Below, in pieces: positions 42,554 to 51,701 of a DNA stretch of 64,000 nucleotides; the stretch's first letter is position 1; each line of letters opens with the position of its first letter. The notes below the pieces were generated by a model. That model worked only from the letters and a program-made list of their open reading frames with translations, was not told the DNA's origin and ran no database searches. Source of the DNA: Bradyrhizobium sp. CCGUVB1N3 (GTDB lineage Bacteria > Pseudomonadota > Alphaproteobacteria > Rhizobiales > Xanthobacteraceae); NCBI RefSeq assembly GCF_024199925.1, contig NZ_JANADR010000002.1, forward strand, positions 283,614 to 347,613, in the 5' to 3' direction. The translations under genes and the position numbers were made by a program.

Positions 42554-42720
42554 GCAAATAGCGCGCCAAGCGCTGACAGCGAAGATGAACCACGTCGAGC
42601 CGCCAGCCGGTTTGTTTTACGACGGCGCCGGCTCCGTCCGCTATCGACGATGTCAAACAACGTTGCAGAGACCACAGATGCGCGCGCCAACCAACGGGGC
42701 AGCTACCGCCAATGCTTCGA

Positions 42721-42966
42721 TCAGTCACAGACGTCGTAGTCGGCGTCTGAAGGCCAATCCGTTTCGTTCATGATCTTCTGTGCGGCTGCGCCCTCGGCGG
42801 CAACATCTCGCAGCGCGTTTCTGAAGCGCGGTATATCGCAAAACACTCCGGCACCATTCGACCCTCGACCGGCATCTTGTAGGCTCTGTAGAGCGCGCCA
42901 GAGCCCGCTATTGTCAATCCTCTTCGTAGCCTGCTGCGCGCCGCGGGCGACGCGTTCTCTAGCCCG
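42721..42966 (-). other. Open C-terminal fragment of unknown protein
   Basis: A frame of about 80 codons stops at 42721 and reads RERVARGAQQATKRIDNSGL, then FCDIPRFRNALRDVAAEGAA and MNETDWPSDADYDVCD at the end. There is no start codon before an in-frame stop near 42990, so it would be a remnant whose beginning was lost on the IS1380 side. The codon choice looks protein-like. It precedes the protease gene on the same strand. Confidence 0.3.
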
Positions 42967-43120
42967 CCTTATTCATGATTGCCGGGCGGGCTGCTGGAAC
43001 ATTTCCGGTCGTGGTTGAAGGCGCGCGCGAATGCTACGGCTTTTTCGCCGCTTTTCGACCGGACTTCGTGAACGCGTTGGAGGACGGCGGCGGGGATGAC
43101 CGGGGCTCATGCCCCGCGCG

Positions 43121-44480
43121 TCAGGGCGCTTGCGGGGCCAGAGCGTCTGCCAAGCCGCGGAACAGGTCGGCGTCGGGGCACGCCGCAGCGAAGGCTAGGC
43201 GGACGCGGGTGGCGGTCTCGATGACACGGGCTGCGATTTTGAGAAGCCTGAGTCTGATCGTGTTGAATTCGGCGGTTGCCAGATCACGCGGCTTCGGGAT
43301 GGCGTCGCGCACGGCGAGGATGAGCCAATAGGCGGCGGTGTGGAAGACGAGGCGGACCTGGTTGGCGAGCGCCGAGCGGCAGCTGGTGCGATCGGAGGCG
43401 AGCTGGGTCTTGTGCAGCTTGATCAGGTTCTCGGCCTGTCCGCGTGCGCAGTAGAGGCTATCATAGATCCACTCGGCCGAGCCGATATTCAGGCTGGTGA
43501 AGACGTAGCGGTTGTCGAGCCCTTGTTGGGTTGCCTCGATGCGGGCGATGACGCGGCGCTCACGATGCCGGGAACCTGCCGCGTGGCGGGTCTCGGTGTA
43601 GCCGCGAACCACGATCTTGTTCTCGACCGCACGTTCGGTTCAAACAGCATCGCAGACCTCATCGACCTTTCTGGCGAGCGGCTTGGTGCCGGCCAGCGCG
43701 AAGACGTAATCGATGGCGTTTTGCTCGCAAAAAGTCATCGCCTCGGGGCAGGCGTAATGGCCGTCGCCGCGGAAAGTGATACGCGTATTGGGCCAGCGCC
43801 GGCGGATGCGCCGAACCAGGCGGCACAGGTGTGCTCGCACCTCGATGCCGCTCAGCGTCTTGCCGGGGCGCAGCATGACCGCAACAGGCCGGCTATGCTC
43901 GGTGTCGTAGACGTGGATAGGCAGGAAGCAGTATTCGTCATAATGGGCGTTGAACAGCGAGAGTTGCTGACGGCCATGCACCACGTCGACCGTGTCGTCG
44001 ATATCGAGCGTGATTGCGCTCGGCGCTCGCGCGTAGCTGTCCATCCATAGGTCAACCAGCGCATAGCTCAGCCAGCGCATAGCTCAGCCGGATCACCTCA
44101 CGCAGGTGTGGTGCATTATCCAGGCGCGATAGCGTCGGCTGCGAACACAGATCCCGGCCAGTGTCCGGCAGTCGGCCGCAAGCCAGCTTGAACGCCGGAT
44201 CCCCGCGTAACCGATCGAGATCATTGCCATCCTCGTAGCCGCACGCGATGGCGAAGATGCGGGCGCGGATCATATCCGCAAGGCTGTGCACGATGCGTCC
44301 CCGATCGCGCCGCTCGGGGAATACACAGGACAACTTCGCGGCCAGGCCGAGGCGCCGGTCCGCCATGGCCAGAAGCATGACGCCACCATCCGATGTCAGC
44401 CTGCCGCAATCAAACGCGGCTGTGATCTTCTTGCGGGAAACGGCTGGAAATGAGAACGACAGACTCGTATCGTCGGTCAT
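43121..44480 (-). pseudogene. IS1380-family transposase, broken
   Basis: Three segments add up to one IS1380 transposase: MTDDTSLSFSFPAVSRKKIT to VIRLSYALAELCAG (44480-44052), ALVDLWMDSYARAPSAITLD to KVDEVCDAV (44080-43640), and TERAVENKIVVRGYTETRHA to the end (43121). The first break is a 16-base tandem duplication (CAGCGCATAGCTCAGC at 44057-44072 and 44073-44088); the second is an in-frame TGA at 43640. Catalytic text is preserved (TLDIDDTVDVVHG, FRGDGHYACPEAM, YCARGQAENLIKLHK). Terminal repeats not identified. Confidence 0.9.
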
Positions 44481-44795
44481 GGCGAGTGTGGCGGCCCGGA
44501 TGCGCGGAGGGTGGGTGTCAGCAACCGAATCCTACGCCACCTCAGCGGCTTACGCCACGCTCGCCAACCTCTCAACATGCGCTGATGAATAAGAACGGTT
44601 AGTTTCAGCTGCCCATTCGCTTGCACCAGAATCTTTTAGCAGGCGGACCAGGCAGGACAAATCCCTGCGACCGCGGAACCGTCGTTGCCACGAGTTGCTT
44701 CTTTGTTCAGGGGGACGCCCATAAGTGGGCCCCCTAGCAAGTCTGAGGACATGTGCTTCAATCCGCATGTCGGAGCGTGCCGGCGAGGCGTAATA
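44481..44795. other. No recognisable gene between IS1380 relic and DUF2326 remnant
   Basis: 315 bases, probably including the IS1380 end. Nothing protein-like found on either strand. Confidence 0.4.
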
Positions 44796-45972
44796 TCCCC
44801 CCGGCCATTTTCAGGAACTGCGCGCACAGGAGAAGGTTGCGCAGGAACTGCGCAAGGCTGCCCGGAGCGGCGACCTTGGCCGGTTCTTTGGTAAGGCGGC
44901 CGATCTCAGGACGAGATTGACCATCGCCGAGGCTCGCGCAGCGCGGCTGCGTCAACAGCTTGAGACGTTCGAGGTCGTGCCAGAATACAAAGCTCTGGAG
45001 CGCGAGGCGAACGAGATCACACGCGAGATCGACGGCATGAACGTCGAGAACGTGATCGATGGCGATCTTCTGCAACAGCTTCGCGCCTCGCTGTCCGACG
45101 AGGATGCGCCCGATCTGGGGGATGTCACGAAGCTCTATGCCGAGGCCGGGGTCGTTCTGCCCGACATGGTGCGGCGGCGTTTCGACGAGGTGGAACGCTT
45201 CCACCGGATCATCATCGAGAACCGGCGCGCGCATCTGACCGCTGAGATCGCCTCGGCCGAGGCTCGCGTTGCCGATCGCGATCAGCGTACCGCCGAGCGC
45301 GACCGTCGCCGACGGCAGATCATGGGCGTGCTTCGCTCCGGCGGCGCACTGGAACACTACACTTCGCTGCGCGAGGAAGTCGGCCGAGCCGAGGCGGAGG
45401 TCGAGGGACTTCGCCAGCGGCTCGACACCGCCGAGCGGATCGAGAGCACCAAGGCCGAACTCGACATCGAGCGGGCCAACCTAACCAAGGCGCTGCGTGA
45501 CGACATCCACGAGAGGGCCGACCTCATCCGCGAGGCGATCCTCGCCTTCGAGTCGCTGTCGGAATCCCTTTACGAGAAGGCGGGCAGCCTGACGATTTCC
45601 GAAACCGGAAGCGGCCCCCAGTTCGAGGTCCATATCGACGGGCAGCGAAGCAAGGGCATTACCAACATGCAGATCTTCTGCTTTGATCTCATGTTGACCG
45701 AAATCAGCCTGAAGAACGGCCGTGGTCCCGGCTTCCTGATACATGACAGCCACCTGTTCGATGGCGTGGACGAGCGGCAGGTCGCCAAGGCGTTGCAGCT
45801 CGGGGCCGAGCGGGCCGAGGCAGCCGGCTTCCAGTATATCGTCACGATGAACTCCGACGCGCTGCCGCGCGAGGGCTTCAAGGCCGGCTTCGACATCCGT
45901 TCTCGCATTATAGAAATGAAGCTGACAGATGCGACGGACACCGGGGGGCTGTTCGGCCTGCGCTTCGAGTAG
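44796..45972 (+). pseudogene. DUF2326 protein, N-terminal ATPase half missing
   Basis: The frame is open from 44796 (after a TAA) without a start, and a TTG at 44917 is the first possible one. It contains a long coiled coil (about TLAEIASAEARVADRDQRTA to RQRLDTAERIESTKAELDIE) and the DUF2326 end: SETGSGPQFEVHIDGQRSKG, MQIFCFDLMLTEISLKNGRG, FLIHDSHLFDGVDERQVAKA. That end is the second half of an SMC/RecN-like ABC ATPase; the Walker A half is absent. DUF2326 proteins occur in three-component ABC conflict systems. Truncated, so inactive. Confidence 0.75.
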
Positions 45973-45980
45973 GCCGGCCC

Positions 45981-46795
45981 ATGCGATCCGTTCCCTTTAC
46001 CCGACCCACCCTGATTGCCGCCGTCGAACTGTTCGAACAACACAGTCAGGCGCGCTTCAATCAGGTGGTGCTTCGTCTCGGGCTTGAGAATGAGATTTCT
46101 TCGAATACCAGCATCAGCGTCGCGAAGAAATGCGACTTGCTTGGACGCATCGTTGTTCAGCGCTCTGAAACCGTCATCGACACGCTCGACGGCCGCATGA
46201 CACTCGGCGAAGCCGTGGTGCGCCAAGCCGCGTTGCTGGCACAACAGGATGCCACTCACCCGTTGCAGACGGCGTTTGCCCGCGGCCTGGCCCACGACGC
46301 CTTTGTATTGGTGTGGGATGACGATGGCCGCAGTGCCTCTATTCGGGCCGCGCTGCCGGGGGAAATCCAGCTCCCCGAAACCGATGATGAGGTGCATCGG
46401 CTCCTGAATCCTTCGGTTTCGCAACACCGCTCGGTCATCTCGATCAGGCGATCGAAGCGCACACCCGCGGCGATTGGGCGGCCTGCAACGGACAGCTTCG
46501 CACGTTCCTCGAAAGCCTATTCAGCGACATTGCCAGAAATGTCCGCCCGGAAGACGCGGCGAAACGGCCCAACGCCTAGAACCGTCGGGCGTTGCTGGAG
46601 GAAATCGGCTTCCTGTCGGCGAGCCGCAACGGATGGACTGCGGATGGGAAAAGCTACATCAATGGCCTATTCAAGATGCTGCACACTGAGGGATCGCATC
46701 CCGGTCTTTCGGATGAAGACCACAGCACCTTTCGTCTTCATGTCGTACTCGTAACCGCGCGAACCTTCCTCAGGCGCTTGGCCAATGGGCGGTAG
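45981..46795 (+). pseudogene. Conserved hypothetical protein, frameshift plus stop
   Basis: Begins MRSVPFTRPTLIAAVELFEQ 8 bases after the DUF2326 stop. The frame breaks near 46407, continues as ESFGFATPLGHLDQAIEAHT and FLESLFSDIARNVRPEDAAK, meets an in-frame TAG at 46577, and continues with NRRALLEEIGFLSASRNGWT, SYINGLFKMLHTEGSHPGLS, DEDHSTFRLHVVLVTARTFL. The last part is a conserved C-terminus (SHPGLSDEDxxTFRLH) of proteins I have seen only as hypotheticals in defence-like settings. The biochemical role is unknown. Confidence 0.6.
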
Positions 46796-46804
46796 GAGGC
46801 GCGA

Positions 46805-47572
46805 ATGAGTGGATGGACACTGGATGATCTGCATCGCTTGGACCGGAAATATGCGGAGGAAGGCGTTCACACCCATCAGCGACCGTTCCGGGCCGCAATA
46901 GAATTGCTCGGCTCGAACTTCGTCATCGGCGCGGGTGGTAATCTTGAAGTCAAGCTTATCATGGATGCTTACGCTGCCATGGTGCCGGAAGTTGAAACGA
47001 GTTGGCCCGGTGCCGGGATCGGATTGGTCGCGTCTGTCGATCAGGCACGAAAGGCCGTTTTCCCCATCGTCTTCGGCCAGAATGCCCCCCAGCCTTGGCA
47101 GATGACGGGTTTCGAGAATGCCGAGGAATGGTGGAATTGGTGCCGCCAGGATCGGATGATCGCCGCGGATGTCGCCTTTGCGGGCGCTGACATTCACGAC
47201 TTCACGATGGGTCTCAACCAAGTTGAGCAAGGCAATGCTGATGCGGTGACGCTCTGGCGGATGGCGGGGTCGAATCTCGAAGACGCAGCAAACACCTTGC
47301 CGTCCGCGTTCAGCCACGATTCGGTTATCCAGCCGATTTGTATGGTGGCGGAGTTATCGATGAAGGCCGCATTGGTATGGGATGGTGTCGATCCTGAATC
47401 CTTCCGAAAAAGCAAGGATGGTCACAATCTGGCTCTGCTCGCCCAGCGTATGGGTATGGCGCGACCGCACCGCGACGATGCGCGAGTTCAAGCCGTGGTG
47501 GCGAATCTGCCGCCCTATGTTGCCAGCCGCTATAAACCAGCAGGGTTAAGGCGGCTTCAAGTGGTCAGGTCC
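46805..47572 (+). pseudogene. Conserved hypothetical protein, 3' end lost
   Basis: From ATG 46805 (MSGWTLDDLHRLDRKYAEEG) the protein runs to VASRYKPAGLRRLQVVR at about 47572 and then continues only by accident through the antisense of the TOTE gene. The sequence is soluble and mixed alpha/beta (IELLGSNFVIGAGGNLEVKL, FPIVFGQNAPQPWQMTGFEN, EEWWNWCRQDRM). Family not recognised. Third member of the same-strand cluster with DUF2326; all three are damaged. Confidence 0.55.
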
Positions 47573-47573
47573 A

Positions 47574-50048
47574 CTACTCGATCATGTAGCCCAGCGCGCG
47601 ATAGCCCGCGCGTCGCTTCGTGGCCATCCGGGCCAGAACGGGAACAGCTTTATCGACGTAGTCGACGACCAACACGTCTCTCTTTCCATCATGCTGTCGA
47701 TGCAGACGACCGACATACTGCGTCAGGGTTCCCTTCCAGGCGATCGGCATCGTTAGGAACAACGTATCAAGCCGGGCGTCATCGAAGCCTTCACCGATGT
47801 AGCGGCCTGTCGCGAGTATCAGGCGCTCGTCATCGTCAGCAACATTCAATGTCGTATTGGCTAGCTTGCGATCCCTCGCGGACATGCCGCCGCGCAGAAC
47901 CACAAGATTCTTCACGAACGACGAGAACCTCTGCTGAAGATAATCGAGATGGTCCTTTCGCTCCGTCAGGACGATGGGAGAACGCTTGGCTTCCAGCGAT
48001 TTCAGCACATCATCAAAGATCAGGTCATTTCGGCTACTGTCCTGCGCCAGGGCCGCATAGATCGCGGGCATTGATGGGCGCTCGACGGAGGCCAGGGACG
48101 ATGGCAATTCAAATTTCGTCGAACGGTCGCGGGCACGATGACGAATGCCACGCTCGGTCGCTTGGACCCTCGCATCCACCCGATGGCGAACGGGGCCGCA
48201 TTGCATGAAGATAATGGGATGATGTCCGTCCTTTCGGGCGACAGTCGCAGATAAACCAACGACGTATCGCGCCTTTGATCGCCGAGCGACAAGCTCGAAG
48301 CTTGTTGCGGACAGGTGATGGCATTCGTCGACAATGAGATGGCCGTAATCGGCGACGATATCGGCAACCTCTCCATTGCGCACCAGGCTTTGGATCAGCG
48401 CCACATCGATGACGCCAGTCGGCTTCCTTTTTCCGCCCCCGATAATACCGATCTGTTTCGGGTCAATGTTCAAAAAGGAACCGAGTCGCTCCACCCATTG
48501 AGTGAGCAGTTCTCGGCGATGAACGAGAATCAGCGCATTGCGGGCGCGGTGCGCGATGAGGGCTGCTGCGACAACCGTCTTGCCAAAGGCCGTCGTGGCG
48601 GCGAGCACCCCGTTGTCGTGGGCGACGAGAACATCGAAAGCCGCCAACTGCGGCCGTCGCAATTCGCCCTGGAAGGATACGTTCGCGGGAAGTGCCGTAC
48701 CGATTTCGCGCATATCTTCCAGATCGGCCGCGGCGCCATGGCTTTTGATGAGATCGATTGCTTCCTCGAGGCAGCCCCGCGGTAGAGCGACATGCTGCGC
48801 AAACAGCTCGGCGCATGAGACGACCCGAGGCTTGCCGAATGTCGGCAACCGCATGGCCTGGGCGCGATAGAACTCCGGGTTCTGGAATGCCGCCAGGCGA
48901 ATAAATTGCGCAATCAGGGCTGGCGGCAGCTCTGTCCTGTCGATGTAAACCTGATCGGCGACCACGCCCCTGATGCTGTGCGGTATCGCGGCCTCAATAC
49001 GCCGCGGCGCACGGCGGCGAGACGGCGACATCTTCCACGGTTCGTCGACATGTTCGTCGTCCACCGGCATGCGGACGCCCAAAACCCGACCCGATAGCTC
49101 CGCCTCTTCCGCGATCCTGAAGACCATGTCAGCTGACAATCTGGGCAGGGACGACAGATACGCCCATTGGTCGTCGTAAGGCCGCAGATCGTTGTCGACA
49201 AAAACGCTGTTGCCGATCTCACGAGCTTTCCTTTGCAACGGCAATGCAATCAGGTTGCCAAAGCCCCCAAGGGGCATCGTGTCCTGATTGGGAAAGAAGC
49301 GATCATAGGAGGTGAAGCCGATTTCGGGCCGTTTTTCCATCGTCTCCGTGATCAAGGCCGCCCCCATCTGCCTGGCGATCCTTGCTGGAACAGGCTCGGA
49401 GAAGAATACCCAGACATGGCCGCCATTTCCCGATCTCGACCGCTCCAGGGCCGCGGCAATTCCTTTCACATGACAGGTGCCGAGCAATGCTCTGGCGTCA
49501 TCCGCCCAGCTTTCCTTGTCGAAGTCGGCGGCAAGGAACCAGCATGTCTCATCCTGCAGCAATGGATAAACCCCGGCGACAAAGTCACCGGTGCGAGCAT
49601 CGCCGCCGCGCAGATGCTTTTCGATAATGTCCTCGGAAGGCGGAATAAACGCCTGATGCGGACATTCCCCGCATTTTACCTTCGGCTTGCCGCAGATCCC
49701 CTTTGCCCACTCATTCGAGCACGCCGGCGAATAACCGGAGCGTCCCGTCTTTTTGTTATCCCAGCGCACCGGAAAAACATCGGGACGCCCGCCGAACAAG
49801 CGTCGGAACAACTCGACTTTCTCGATTGATTGCGAGTTATTGGTAACGGGGGTGTCGAAAAAAGCAGGTGTTTCAGCCTCGCTGCCGGATGTCAGCTTTT
49901 GCTCAAGCGCTTCCAACTTGCGCTCAAGCTCCATCCGCTCGGCATCCAGATCAGCCAACCGCTGTCGGATGCGCGCAATCTCTTCCCAAGCATCATTCTT
50001 ATCCACCGGCTTGCAGTCCGCGCCTACGTTCATCCCGCGAGCCAACAT
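47574..50048 (-). CDS. TOTE-type AEP primase-helicase
   Basis: 824 residues. Order: coiled coil (about 22-52); zinc-like cysteines (110, 119, 126, 129); archaeo-eukaryotic primase domain with the metal-binding pair in FLAADFDKE (175, 177), the SGNGGHVWVFF motif (His 211) and PLGGFGNLIALPLQ; then an SF2 helicase with DVLVAHDNGVLAATTAFGKT (motif I), LIVDECHHLSATSFELV (motif II), VGLSATVARKDGHHP (III) and the C-terminal TLTQYVGRLHRQHDGKRDVL (VI). This is the primase-helicase core of TOTE conflict elements. The frame is intact. It faces the decayed DUF2326 cluster. Confidence 0.88.
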   Translation of the reverse strand: MLARGMNVGADCKPVDKNDAWEEIARIRQRLADLDAERMELERKLEALEQKLTSGSEAETPAFFDTPVTNNSQSIEKVELFRRLFGGRPDVFPVRWDNKKTGRSGYSPACSNEWAKGICGKPKVKCGECPHQAFIPPSEDIIEKHLRGGDARTGDFVAGVYPLLQDETCWFLAADFDKESWADDARALLGTCHVKGIAAALERSRSGNGGHVWVFFSEPVPARIARQMGAALITETMEKRPEIGFTSYDRFFPNQDTMPLGGFGNLIALPLQRKAREIGNSVFVDNDLRPYDDQWAYLSSLPRLSADMVFRIAEEAELSGRVLGVRMPVDDEHVDEPWKMSPSRRRAPRRIEAAIPHSIRGVVADQVYIDRTELPPALIAQFIRLAAFQNPEFYRAQAMRLPTFGKPRVVSCAELFAQHVALPRGCLEEAIDLIKSHGAAADLEDMREIGTALPANVSFQGELRRPQLAAFDVLVAHDNGVLAATTAFGKTVVAAALIAHRARNALILVHRRELLTQWVERLGSFLNIDPKQIGIIGGGKRKPTGVIDVALIQSLVRNGEVADIVADYGHLIVDECHHLSATSFELVARRSKARYVVGLSATVARKDGHHPIIFMQCGPVRHRVDARVQATERGIRHRARDRSTKFELPSSLASVERPSMPAIYAALAQDSSRNDLIFDDVLKSLEAKRSPIVLTERKDHLDYLQQRFSSFVKNLVVLRGGMSARDRKLANTTLNVADDDERLILATGRYIGEGFDDARLDTLFLTMPIAWKGTLTQYVGRLHRQHDGKRDVLVVDYVDKAVPVLARMATKRRAGYRALGYMIE

Positions 50049-50107
50049 AGACCAAAGGCGATCTCAGCTTAAGGCGGACAATGCATCACTACGGCCCGAG
50101 ACGTCTG

Positions 50108-50195
50108 GGATTATGCGGAGCGGAGCACGCCGAGATCGGCGAAAACCAGCCCATCACAGGGCGGCACTTCGCATAATCCCGCTCTCCGCATAATC
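50108..50195. repeat. Inverted and repeated GATTATGCGGAG boxes
   Basis: GGATTATGCGGAGCGG (from 50108) faces CTTCGCATAATCCCGC (about 50168-50183) and CTCCGCATAATC (about 50184-50195). The three related 12-base boxes sit between the TOTE gene and the intron fragment. They could be recombinase attachment sites or the footprint of a lost element. Confidence 0.45.
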
Positions 50196-50199
50196 TGCC

Positions 50200-51260
50200 T
50201 TGATCGGGATAGGGGGACGTCTCGCAACGCCACCACCGGGTCGCGGGAGGCGGTCGCCCGCCTCCCGCTCCCACAGAACGTAGCATGCGGATTTACCGCA
50301 CTACGCTCTTCGGCAGTTGGTTCACAGCACTGCAAGAGCCTGCAACTCCGCATATGGAAGGCGCAGCTTTGGTTTCAGTAACGGCGTCCTTGCTTTGATC
50401 TGGTGGTACTTCTCCCAGGTCAAGCGTCGCCCGGCCCAGCTGCGGCTGCGCAACATCCGATGCCAGTAACGCTCCCCGGCACGATACACCTTCAAGAGAC
50501 ACCGGAGATTCCCGGCGACACCGTAATAGGCATAGTGGCCGCGTAGGAAGGCGTTGATTTCGCCGACCTGGTCACTGATCGCATGATGTCGTATTCGCCG
50601 CAGGAGCTCCTGCAGGGACGTAAGGCTGCGCCGCAAGCGAGATTTCTCGGTGCGCATCCCAACCTTGAAGTTACCTTTCAGGTTTTGCGTGCAATGCAGC
50701 GTCAGCCCCAGGAAGTAGATTGTTTCCGGGCGCTTTCTGCCGCGTTTACCCGCGTGTCGCTGCGCGAACCGACCGAACTCAACCAACTTGGTTTTGGTCG
50801 GCTCAAGAGTGAGACCGAACTTTTCCAACCGAAGGCGCAACGCGTCCTGAACGCGGATGGCGTCCGATCGATATTGGAAACAGATCACAAAGTCGTCGAT
50901 GTAGCGCACCAGCCGGGCTTCGCCCCGCAACCGGCATCTCACCACGCATTCGAACCAGAGGTCGAGCACATGATGCAGATAAAGGTTGCTCAAAAGTACG
51001 CTGATCGATCCCCCTTGCGGTGTTCCTTGCTCGCTCGGATGGACCTTTCCATCTTCCAAAACGCCCGCTTTCAGCCAGCTCCGGATCAAACTGATCAGGC
51101 GTGGATCACCGACTCGATGCGCGACAAATCGGAGCACCCAATCATGATTGAGACTCCCGAAAGACTACTCGACAGACTACCCACCACCGCGCTCATCATC
51201 TCGACGACTATCCCGATCAGGTAACCATCGTTCGGTCGCGCCATCCCTTCGAGGGATCTG
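50200..51260 (-). mobile_element. Group II intron, 3' portion
   Basis: Contains the C-terminal part of a maturase gene (50322-51137) and, downstream of it on the minus strand, the structured intron tail: GAGCGTAGTGCGGTAAATCC, then GCATGCTACGTTC (domain V-like) and a GGGAGCGGGAGGCGGGCGAC stem (domain VI-like) near 50230-50310. The 5' part is missing; the recombinase cassette begins at about 51269. It is a different intron class from 12517-14345. Confidence 0.7.
50322..51137 (-). pseudogene. Group II intron maturase, N-terminally truncated
   Basis: 271 residues: reverse transcriptase motifs from GTPQGGSISVLLSNLYLHHV through RLVRYIDDFVICFQYR (catalytic YIDD) and TIYFLGLTLHCTQNLKGNF, then maturase domain AFLRGHYAYYGVAGNLRCLL and the tail LLKPKLRLPYAELQALAVL. 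The first 150-200 residues are absent: upstream the frame continues only as FGSLNHDWVLRF before a stop. Inactive. Confidence 0.85.
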
Positions 51261-51268
51261 CGCTTAAT

Positions 51269-51595
51269 GTGCTTGGCTGGTGTCATCGACGCGGCGAACT
51301 TCATCTGACGCTTGTACTGCCCGATGGTACCCGTGCCCTTGTACCGGCCGCGTGGACAGATCTGCCTATCGCACAACATTTACCGCGTGCAAGCCCGCAA
51401 TGCGCTCGAGCGGCATTCCTGGCTTCCCACGCCGAGCTGCTGCACGCCCGGACGATCGTCGACGCTTTGCTGCGGCAATTGGATGCCGCGCATACTGTCC
51501 TGCCACCGGAATCGGAGGACAGCCATGCAGCAGCTAAGCTTTCTCGACCCACCACCTCAGCGCGGGGCCGTACCCGTATGGGAGGCCCTCGATAA
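51269..51595 (+). CDS. Small protein of the recombinase cassette
   Basis: 108 residues from a GTG. The core CHRRGELHLTLVLPDGTRAL, then VPAAWTDL, and the helical LHARTIVDALLRQLDAAHTV, resemble small proteins encoded just ahead of large serine recombinases in similar cassettes. The N-terminus looks incomplete, since the cassette boundary with intron DNA is within a few bases. No enzymatic motif. It overlaps the next small gene in another frame. Confidence 0.5.
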   Translation: MLGWCHRRGELHLTLVLPDGTRALVPAAWTDLPIAQHLPRASPQCARAAFLASHAELLHARTIVDALLRQLDAAHTVLPPESEDSHAAAKLSRPTTSARGRTRMGGPR

Positions 51596-51701
51596 AGAGC
51601 AGCGCGCACATCTCGTGCTGCGACTCGCCCGACTAATCGCCCGAGCAATCGCCACTGCCGGAGATCACAACGATGAACGAACTGAGCAAGATCACCGCTG
51701 A
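51525..51701 (+). CDS. Second small protein of the recombinase cassette
   Basis: 58 residues from ATG 51525 preceded by CGGAGGACAG (good ribosome-binding site). Sequence MQQLSFLDPPPQRGAVPVWE, then ALDKEQRAHLVLRLARLIAR. It is found in this position before large serine recombinases in other elements as far as I recall. It overlaps the recombinase start (51673) by 29 bases. Function unknown. Confidence 0.6.
   Translation: MQQLSFLDPPPQRGAVPVWEALDKEQRAHLVLRLARLIARAIATAGDHNDERTEQDHR

Noticed and set aside
47573..48208. Extension of the third cluster gene to a 467-residue protein
   Set aside because: The part after 47572 is the antisense of the TOTE helicase and rich in Arg and Ser without structure.
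49127..49138. A third parS-like core TGTCAGCTGACA inside the TOTE gene
   Set aside because: Only 12 bases are palindromic and the CCTT/AAGG arms of the two good sites are missing; likely chance.
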